Source of the DNA: Ryuthela nishihirai
Taxonomy: Eukaryota; Arthropoda; Arachnida; Araneae; Heptathelidae
Assembly: GCA_038380435.1 (NCBI GenBank)
Contig: JAWZYU010000027.1
Location: 2,787,156 to 2,851,155 of the forward strand
Reading direction: 5' to 3'
DNA: 64,000 nucleotides
Shown: in pieces, positions 56,621-64,000 of the stretch
Layout: each line of letters begins with the position of its first letter
Position numbering within the stretch: position 1 is the first letter of the stretch
Position numbers and translations under genes: made by a program
The notes under the pieces: generated by a model
Database searches by the model: none
What the model was told of the DNA's origin: nothing
What the model saw: the letters and a program-made list of their open reading frames with translations, nothing else

Positions 56621-57517
56621 TTTCATTCATTCAGATGTGTAGTTATGTCAGCCAGAAACATCAGCTTGTACAACCAGTCCCCGTCATTGAATTCCAGGAA
56701 ATGTTGTTCTTTTTCATCAGGAAACACCTTGATTGCTTCTAAATATGTACAAATCTGTTCAAAACATTACCTCGACTATGCCAATGAACATTGCTGTACA
56801 GCGGGAGGTCTGCATATATGTGCTCTCCATTTCTTGTAGAAGAGACTTGAATTGATGTGGGTCAATGAAGAGCGAGAAACTATGAAGTTAACTATCTTGT
56901 TCAAGAACAGTGACGAAATCTTCGCCCACAAACTCTCCTGGGGTATAATGCAATGGAAGCTCAATACTTGATGTCCGATATGATCCTCAAGAAGTTTAAC
57001 AAGTCCTTTGTTCTTTCTGACCATTGCAGAGGTGGCATCGGTAGTAACACAGAATATTTTGTTCATAATGTTCTGTTTTTCGAAATAGTTTACAAATGCA
57101 GTTATAATGCCCTCTCCCTTGGCTGTACCATCAAGAGGTATTGAGCAGCACAGTTCTTCATAAATACGGCTGTTGTCACACAACTATAGCTAGACATGCC
57201 ACGTCATTCACATCGACACTTTTGTCAAGAGTGATACTAAATATAACAGCTTGTTGTTACCTGGTTGTTTGTTTTACGTTATATTTTCAGCCATATTAGT
57301 TATGTGCCTCTTGAATGATCTCACAGAAACCGGTATTTCTCGAATCCAGTATTATTTCTTTATTTGGTAAATCACTAAACAAAATTTAAGCACTGCTCAA
57401 AAAAGTCTCCTTGATGTATTCTCCATCTATGAAAGGTTTGCCCTTCGAAGCCACACACTGAGCAGTTTTGTAACTACATTCGGTAACTTTATTTTTGGTT
57501 CTAATTATAATAATAAA

Positions 57518-57580
57518 AAAAATAAATACCCCCTCAAGCAGCTGCTTGCCACAGAGGTTTGAAAGGAGCCTATCAGTTTG
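57518..57580 (-). mobile_element. SINE family 1 tail fragment inside the hAT element
   Basis: AATAAATACCCCCTCAAGCA, GCTGCTTGCCACAGAGG and AGGAGCCTATCAGTTT are the 3' end of family 1 in reverse. The insertion is strongly 5' truncated and lies in the transposase relic. Confidence 0.88.
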
Positions 57581-58459
57581 ACTAAAAATACTACTTTGTT
57601 TTTTGTAGCCAGAAACAGCCATTTTTATGGCTTCACTTTTCTCCTCAGAGTTTTTAAACATGGACTGATGTTTGGTTTGATAATGTCTCTGTACACTTGA
57701 CAAAGACATTATTCAACATACGACGGCACACGACACTTTCACAACATAAAGCACAAACAGCACGATCCTTTTGTTGCATAAATCCATATTCGTTTGTCAA
57801 AACGTCTTGAAACGAGTATATATCAAGTTTTTGCCTTTTTTGAGTCATTTTAACGGCACCATATTACTTAATAACAACACCAACTTTTGTGCTATGGTCA
57901 ACGGACTGTACTGGCATGAGTATGTGACAGCCGAGAGAACTATTGAGGTGGGGGTGGTCAGGAGAGAGGGGAAGTAGAACTTATCAAGGTTAGTCATTGT
58001 TGCTCCACACTCACTCAGTTAGTTTGCATCAGATCGCACATTCTTACCTCCAATGTTTCACAACTTTCCTTTTGAAAGGATGTAAAAACAGGAATAGCTT
58101 TAAAAATTATATGCTTCTATTTAATTAAAAATTCAATTTTTTTATGAGATCATATACTGTATTTTTCAATTCGCTCAGTGTGCCATTGAAAATCACAGCA
58201 AGCGTGCATCGAAATCTTGTCATGTGTGCCGTAGGTTGCCAACTCCTGATATAGTGTATTGTCTTGTGCTGCATGTTTTCCTGTGATGCATTGTGTTAAA
58301 AAAATTTAATTTAAAAGCTGAAAAATGGATATAAAAATATTTAAAAAATTAAAGAAAGTTATTTTTTTTTTCAAATTTTTAAAAAGGGAAGAAGGTACTT
58401 TCCTACACAAAGGATGGAGATAACCTAGAAGCTACAACAGGCTTACCCTGGTTTCTCAT

Positions 58460-58671
58460 ATAAATAAATAAAAAATAAATACCCCCTCAATCAGCTGCTT
58501 GCCACAGAGGTCTGACAGGAGCCTGTCAGTTTATATGCCATAGTAGAAGGTCTGTGAGGATGGCAGGCCCTCAGCAGAAAAACGCACATACATTCATGCC
58601 TTACCCGGGACTCGAACCCAGGTCCCTTAGATCAGTAGACAAGTGCGCTATCCACTCGGCCATGGGACGGC
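58460..58671 (-). mobile_element. SINE family 1, full length, 10-bp TSD
   Basis: Reverse full-length copy from the AAATAAATAAA tail through CCCGGGACTCGAACCCAGG (B box) to the A box (ACTCGGCCATGGGACG). TSD GGTTTCTCAT lies at 58450-58459 and 58672-58681. Confidence 0.94.
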
Positions 58672-58681
58672 GGTTTCTCAT

Positions 58682-59160
58682 GTAACATACAAATATTTAC
58701 ACAAGGACATGCCCCACTGGTCTTAGCAGTCAGGTACACTAACCACTAGACCAAGTGGTCTCTATAAAAAAATATATATATTTTGTTATATGTGTTGTTT
58801 TCGTGATCTTGTGTGGTGAAAATTTATGTTATGTTTTAGATCTATTATAGTGCTTTTCTTTTTAATTTAGTATGAGCTCTAGTTAAGAAACTTAAAAATT
58901 ATATTAAGTGTATGCTCCTCCTAATATTTATGTTTTAATGTTACCTTTTAATCTTGCCCTAGCAAGGTTTCATTGTTTTCATATAATTTTCCCTGTTTCA
59001 ACTTTTCCTTTTTTTTCACTGCACTTCAACTCAGATTCCAGATTACCCCATCATAATTGCCATATTCCAATCTTGCCCCCACTTTCGGTGCAATAACAAT
59101 CATATATCTATAGTCCTTTTTAATAAACACATAATTTCTTTTTCTCATTCCCATATTTCC
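58682..59160. other. no gene; possible tRNA-like scrap
   Basis: GGTACACTAACCACTAGACCA (58732-58752) read in reverse resembles a tRNA D-arm (TGGTCTAGTGGTTAGTGTACC), so a SINE head remnant is possible. The rest is unassigned AT-rich sequence. Confidence 0.35.
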
Positions 59161-59164
59161 TTCA

Positions 59165-60000
59165 TTAATGAACTAAATAGTCTAATAATTTCTGGTTACT
59201 ACAAAAACAAATGTAACCCACCCACCTAACCCTATTTGCTAATCTATAATTATGCATACAACAACATGGCCAAACCAATGGACTCTTTCTCTTCACAATA
59301 TGCTGCTCAAAGGAGGTAGCTGACTCCTCATCATTACTTACAAAGTTAAAACACCTAATGCCCAATATACTGAGTAAACATCTAGAATTAGAGGCATCAA
59401 GTTTTCTGTTATCTTGTTTACGAAAAGGTCCAAGTTTTACTACTATAACTAATCTAACTATTGTATAAACTAATTTTAGTTGGGTTGTTTTACCTCTGAG
59501 CGGCACTATTTTGCACACCATGGGCTAAATGGCCAGGTCACATGGACCCCGAAGGCTCAGAGAAGGTTGGAGGAGGGGACCCACTGGAACAGCTGTTGGG
59601 AGACAGATGGTAGCCTCCCGTCAAGGCCATCCAGCGTGTTCTTTAACGTGCACAGGGTATGGCTCTCCCGCACACGGGACCACGGCTTAACGTCCCATCC
59701 GACGGACGGCGGCCTTTCCAAGCCCATCGGTGTCCCCTACTGACCGTGGGCAAGGCGGGGAATTTTGCGGAGATAAATATCAACGCTGACCCAGCTGGGA
59801 CTCGAACCTGGGAACTACAGATTACGAGCCTGGCGCGCTACCGACTGAGCCACCCCCGCCCCACTAATTTTAGTCCTTAGGTGTATAATATGTCTTAATC
59901 TCCATATATACTTAAAAGTACCAGTAGCAATTCCTATTCTTATGTTTATCTCCTGCCACACATCACCAGTATCTGTTACATAACTCCCAAGATAATTAAA
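59165..60000 (-). pseudogene. LINE C-terminal fragment (RTE/CFDP2-like), split by a SINE
   Basis: Right part (59863-60000) reads SRFNYLGSYVTDTGDVWQEI then NIRIGIATGTFKYIWRL, the conserved F.YLGS segment after the RT; left part (59165-59470) reads KLDASNSRCLLSILGIRCFN. The same blocks occur in the copy at 24690-25450. SINE 59480-59862 interrupts it. Confidence 0.85.
59480..59862 (-). mobile_element. SINE family 2, full length, TSD ACTAATTTTAG
   Basis: A 383-bp copy nearly identical to 9846-10233. The TSD (11-12 bp, ACTAATTTTAG) is at 59469-59479 and 59863-59873. Both tRNA-promoter boxes are intact (GGTGGCTCAGTCGG and GGTTCGAGTCC when read in reverse). It is a young insertion into an old LINE. 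Confidence 0.96.
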
Positions 60001-60009
60001 CCTAGACAC

Positions 60010-61710
60010 TAGCTAGTTGATTGGTTGGTTTGTTTGGGGTTTTATGGTGCAGCGGCAACTTAGGCCTTATGTTCCAGACTAGGTGTAAAGACCAAAAGTA
60101 AAAAAAAAAGTGATGGAAATCACAATCAAAGTTAAAAGTAATAGATAAAAGGAATGTCACAAAAGGTATAAACAATATAACAAACAAATGTAAAAGACAA
60201 GAGGTATAAACAAGATAACAAACAAATGTATATAACAGCAGACAAATAAAAAAAGCAAAAGCAACAAAGGGTGTATAGGCAGGGGTGTATCATAATCAGC
60301 TTGGGGCCAGGTGCAATTTTTTTTGTGGGCCCACCCAGAGTCACTTTATAAAAGTTAATTAGGCAAACGTGTATTGGTGATTTAATCCTTGCTAGATTTT
60401 TGAAGATTCTCATCTGAATCTCTAAAGAATAATGGATGATTTTCCTAGAATTTAGCCTAGTTAACCTTTCATTGAATTTGGTGTAATTTACCATTGATAG
60501 CTCATGTCTCTGTCAAAAATGCATTGGCTCTCATACATTAAATAAGTACTGATATAATTTTGGTATTCTCAAAGATATATATTAATAGCATAGAATAATA
60601 GTTTAAGTACATATTAATAATTAAATTTGCTTGGAAATGTTTACTAACTTATTAAATAAAGATTACTGTGAATGAATATCTGTTAGTTTCCTAATAAAAA
60701 TATATTCCAAAGCATTATGCACAAATCATATCAATATATTCATGACAAATATGCCATTTAAAACACTTAATGGATGTCAGCAATCATATTTAAAAAGTCA
60801 CTCTTGAATTTCATGACAGCTTTTACAGAAGGAAATAAAGTAACTCCTAGCTAAAGTAATTTTCTACTTATAAATCTCAACCTCACATAGTCCTCATATA
60901 GGCAGCTATCCATATGCAATTTCACAAAATCTCTATATTACAGTCTCCAAATATTTTGCAGAAAGCAGTCTGGAGTCCTGCACAATTTTTTTAAGCAAAA
61001 AGTTTGGAAAATTTGTGCAAATATTTACAGATTAAAATAATTTTCATGAAAGAAACTTTAATTTTATTAGTTCAGCCTATATTCTGACTTTCCTTATTAT
61101 CCTATCCACTTCCCTTAGAATGTTTTTGCTATTTCTGGTTTAATGCTGGCCCTAAATGTTAGAAGCCGAGCACCATATGAAGAAATTAAGTCAGCTTTAT
61201 ATTCCCTTTTGGGAAGCTCTGCAACTTTGCTTACTCCCCAGTTACTACTTATAAAGTTTTTGGATACAGGGTGACAGAGTTGTGAATGATCTCAATTAAA
61301 CTCTTAAAATGCTTTTTAGTACCATTATGGCTCTGTTGAAAGTTACACTGAATACCTCGATTTTGAGGTAATTTTGCTCATTCTTAAGCAGCTGGTATTC
61401 ACATAGCTCACAATTCACACGTTTGATTTTAGGCACATGTCAAAGATGGAATTTTTGTTCTATGCACCATATTAATACCATCTTTTGTGCATTTTCATTG
61501 AATTTATTTCAATTGTTCCTCGATTCCTACAAGCCTTTTAATGCAGTAAGCTGCAACTGGAAGGGTTTTAAGAGGTCAACATTTGGATATTGTACAAATT
61601 TAGAGACAGCATTCATTGATTGTACAATTTTTGATATTATATCTAGCAGAAAAGTAACTGTTTGTATCTTTTTTTCCTATCTTTCTATTGCTTTTCACTC
61701 ATCATTTGTC
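60010..61710. other. no recognised gene; hAT-like end
   Basis: GGTTGGTTTGTTTGGGGTTTTATGG (60022) resembles a SINE tail of another family. CAGGGGTGTATCATAATCAGCTTGGGGCCAGG (60281) looks like the terminus of a ZMYM-type hAT element, with GTGGGCCCACCCAG following. The remainder is AT-rich and unassigned. Confidence 0.4.
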
Positions 61711-61714
61711 TGTT

Positions 61715-62320
61715 TGTCTGTTGTCAAAACAGTTGTTCCATTATATCTTTCGAACATGCTAGTCAAACTTAATGAATATGTATCAAATCAAAGTTTATGA
61801 TGTGGGAAGTGTCATAGGCTAGAAAAATTGACCCCATATTTTCTTTCCCCCTAAAAAAGAGGAAATATGAAAACAATAGTTTCTTTGTATCTCCAGAACA
61901 TGAGGGCCAAAAGTAACAAGCTATGTGTCAAATGAAAGCCTGTGATGTGGGAAGTGTCATGGACTATACAAAAATGACCTCCCATGCAAACCAGTTAATC
62001 ATATCCCCCCCAAAAGGGGGAGGGGAATATGAAAACGATTGTTCTGCTATATCTTTGGAATGTGACAGCCGAAAGTAACAAGTTATGCATCAAATGATAG
62101 CTTGTGACACGGGGTGTGCCATAGGCTATAAAAAATTGTCCCATGCTTTCTTCCCCCTAAAAAGGGGAAATATGACACCCATTATTCTGCTATATATTCT
62201 GAACATGAGGGCCTACAATTATGAGTTAGGTACCAAATGAAAGCTCGCATGAGGCCTATCATAGAATGAAAAATGTCATAGAAATGAAAGCTCATATGAG
62301 GACTGTCATAGGTGGGGGAA
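61715..62320. repeat. diverged tandem array, unit about 135-170 bp
   Basis: Units share GATGTGGGAAGTGTCATAGG (61799, 61935, diverged at 62105), CTTTCCCCCTAAAAAGGGGAAATATGA, TTCTGCTATATCTTTGGAA and AACATGAGGGCC plus ATCAAATGAAAGC. About four copies with variable spacing; non-coding. Each unit has a self-complementary CCCCCTAAAAAGGGGG-like core. Confidence 0.82.
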
Positions 62321-62357
62321 AGAATTCGAAATAGAATTATTTCGAATTCTTTCCCCC
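62314..62357. repeat. perfect 19-bp hairpin, 6-nt loop
   Basis: GGGGGAAAGAATTCGAAAT (62314-62332) and ATTTCGAATTCTTTCCCCC (62339-62357) are exact reverse complements around AGAATT. Located at the end of the tandem array and built from array sequence. Confidence 0.92.
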
Positions 62358-62557
62358 GCCTACCATGTCCTCCCCTAAAAAGGGGGCTGATTTTTGCAAG
62401 GGTGGAACTTAACGAGTTAACAAAAAATCTAAAATCCCAGCTTGTGATATCTCCAATATCATGGGCTACTTTAATCCTCACCATGCTAGGCCTGAAATAC
62501 TGAACTGTAACCAGGCATTTTTCCAAATGTGTTCAGGCAAAAAAAAGAAGTGAACTT

Positions 62558-62765
62558 TAAAACTTTTTTTGCCAAATAACTACTGAAAGGAATTATGGTA
62601 TGTTGTATGCCAAATTAATCAGTATTTAATTCTGGATTTTCTAAAAATAAAACATTTAACAAAAAGATCACTAGTTTTGTTTTAACAGGGCTTTTTAGAG
62701 AGGCAGGTAGTAAAAAAATGCATCTGACAAAGCAAATAAAAATTTATTTAAAAAAAAACAACCCA
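62558..62765 (-). repeat. dispersed repeat, inverted copy of 34785-34955
   Basis: TTTTTTTGCCAAATAACTAC, GGAATTATGGTATGTTGTATGCC, ATCAGT and GTAAAAAAATGCATCTGACA read in reverse match 34785-34955 in order. Non-coding; family unknown. Confidence 0.7.
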
Positions 62766-62769
62766 ATAA

Positions 62770-63290
62770 ACCATGATGGGCAAAAGTGCTCATCTGGGGA
62801 CCATCAAAATTTTAGGTCCATGATGGCAGCCAAAGTAGTTGACGTCCTGTACAAGGTGAATAGCTGGTTTCATTTGCTTGTTTCTGTTTCGGTTCAATAT
62901 TTAATAGAGACCTTAATCATTGGTTTATTAATTAATTTAATTAATAGTGCATTAATTGTTTTGTGATGTTAATTTTTGTTTAATTGTAATTAATAAAACA
63001 GAAATTTGGATAATGTGGAAACATCACACAAAGTGGGGTTACGGCATGTCAGTAGTATAACTTCTTTTATAGTGTACTTTGAGTGTAATTTTACCCGTCC
63101 TCACCCTCCCCTTGCTGATTCCTAGAGAAACTGTCGGTTCCAAGATATTGCTTAAAGGGATATATTTTTAATTTTTTTTGTTTATTTATATTTTTTTTTA
63201 CTTTTTTACACCCTCCCCCCTTCCTGACTCTTAGAGCTGTTGCTTGTTAGTTTTTTTTATATGACAAATGATAATGCTGAGGGGGAAGGA
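62770..63290. other. no recognised gene
   Basis: AT-rich sequence with CT-rich patches (CCTCACCCTCCCC, CACCCTCCCCCCTTCC). No homology recognised. Confidence 0.3.
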
Positions 63291-63294
63291 AACA

Positions 63295-63950
63295 AATAAA
63301 ATTGTGGTAAAGGTTACAAATGTCCAGAATATTTTGTAGCAGCTATTAATGAGAAGTCTTTTAAAAAAAATGTCGAGGATGTATGGCGAGGTCCTACGCT
63401 ACCACAGATATCTTTAAATGCAACATTGACCCTTTATTAAAAAGCAGAGGAATGTTTTATAGCAGATGTTAATCACAAGACGGATCTTTTAAAAACTCAA
63501 GGATGTGTGGTGTGGGTTACAAAATATCTAAAGAAGCCACAAGTGGTTTTGAAATAAACAAAAAAACATGGTAATGTTTAAAGGGACACCGCGTGGTTTG
63601 AGTTCTATTGGTGAGTGTCTGTGCATTACAAATGTCAAGAATGCTTTGTAGCAGCTGTTAATCAGAAGGAGGATGTTTAAAAAAAAGTCAAGCTTGCTTT
63701 TACAACATCGCAATTGTTGCATTTACAACATCGCAAAACCAACCTTTAAAAAAAAAAGCCGAGGATGTGTGGTAAAGGTTTCAAATGCCCAGAATATTTT
63801 GTAGCAGTTCTTAATCAGGAGACGAGTCTTTAAAAAAAAACATCGAAGATCCCCGAAACTACAAAAGATCTATTTAAATGCAACATCACAAGATAAGTCT
63901 TTTAAAAAAATTAGAGGAATGTTTTGCACCATCTGTTAACCTCTTGTGTG
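63295..63950. repeat. diverged tandem repeat array to the window end
   Basis: Recurring blocks: AGAATATTTTGTAGCAGC, TTAATCAGAAGACG, AGTCTTTTAAAAAAA, GTCGAGGATGTGTGGTAAAGG, AAATGCAACATC and GAGGAATGTTTT. At least four irregular copies, non-coding. Confidence 0.8.
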
Positions 63951-64000
63951 TTCCCGCTCACATGCTCTGCTAGGTTGTGTGAAGGATTTTCTTTATTGGG

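Larger units (their letters stand above)
55925..57848 (-). pseudogene. hAT transposase (Charlie/ZBED5/GTF2IRD2-like), broken
   Basis: From ATG at 57848: a BED-like N-terminus with CALCCESVVCRR and, frameshifted, VQRHYQTKH; then IFSQTDRLLS-like linker; EELCCSIPLDGTAKGEGIIT and FCVTTDATSAMVRKNKGLVK (D.A..M), HCIIPQESLWAKIS (HCI.HQE.L); a middle region with FEHWKGFASKLDIF; and the C-terminal dimerisation block LLSAFGSTYTCEQIFSHVK-like with a stop. Losses include HCIIHQE to HCIIPQE and several frameshifts. Family members cut and paste DNA with a DDE/RNase-H-like core; this copy is inactive. Confidence 0.88.
55490..58248 (-). mobile_element. hAT transposon, nearly full length, 8-bp TSD
   Basis: Terminal inverted repeats CAGGGGTCGGCAACC (55490-55504) and, read in reverse, CAGGAGTTGGCAACC (ending at 58248). 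TSDs are ATCTAGTG (55482-55489) and ATATAGTG (58249-58256), differing at one base. The 2,759-bp element carries one minus-strand transposase pseudogene. It is the most complete DNA transposon in the window. Confidence 0.95.

Overview
This is a gene-poor, AT-rich window of an invertebrate animal genome. It contains the C-terminal part of one host gene, spread over very long introns filled with decayed transposable elements. The evidence is eukaryotic throughout: GT-AG exon boundaries, tRNA-derived SINEs with target-site duplications (TSDs), solo LTRs, LINEs, Penelope-like elements, hAT and Tc1/mariner transposons, and a Maverick/Polinton-type DNA polymerase relic. The mixture suggests an arthropod, perhaps a chelicerate, but nothing fixes the species.

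Host gene: three minus-strand exons (43556-43777, 35114-35241, 13532-13757) have matching splice phases and encode consecutive pieces of the C-terminal region of a HEAT repeat-containing protein 5 (HEATR5A/B, Laa1-like) homolog. The introns between them are about 8.3 kb and 21.4 kb. A possible further upstream exon lies at 44185-44304. No final exon was found to the left.

Layout. 0-4 kb: Tc1 fragment, divergent LTR, LINE ORF1 pseudogene, 3' end of a Jockey-type LINE, SINE. 4-7.4 kb: degraded type-B DNA polymerase (Polinton class) with a solo LTR inserted in it. 7.6-11.7 kb: minus-strand Penelope-like element with a direct repeat at both sides and a SINE inside. 11.7-20 kb: exon C, SINEs, a solo LTR, LINE debris and a hAT MITE. 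20-22 kb: zinc-knuckle gag-like remnant. 24.7-27.9 kb: LINE with nested solo LTR, then Tc1. 28.3-32.7 kb: TTF/ZMYM-type hAT relic and head-to-head LINE fragments. 32.7-35 kb: tandem and dispersed repeats and exon B. 35.7-37.5 kb: intronless pseudogene of a widespread uncharacterised multicopy family. 37.6-40.7 kb: two solo LTRs. 41-46.9 kb: GIY-YIG retroelement tail, inverted-repeat MITEs, exon A and a 116-bp satellite. 47-52.1 kb: LTR-retrotransposon internal region, polypurine tract and 3' LTR split by an opposite-facing solo LTR. 52.2-55.2 kb: SINEs and an I/Jockey-type LINE. 55.5-58.3 kb: a near-complete hAT transposon with 8-bp TSD. 59-64 kb: LINE with nested SINE, then tandem repeats.

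None of the mobile elements looks autonomous. Their value is as a nested record: perfect TSDs allow many insertions to be ordered in time. The most notable patterns are one LTR family that leaves solo LTRs with 4-bp TSDs and carries a conserved palindromic promoter module, a set of short-loop perfect inverted repeats, and the uncharacterised repetitive gene at 35.7-37.5 kb.
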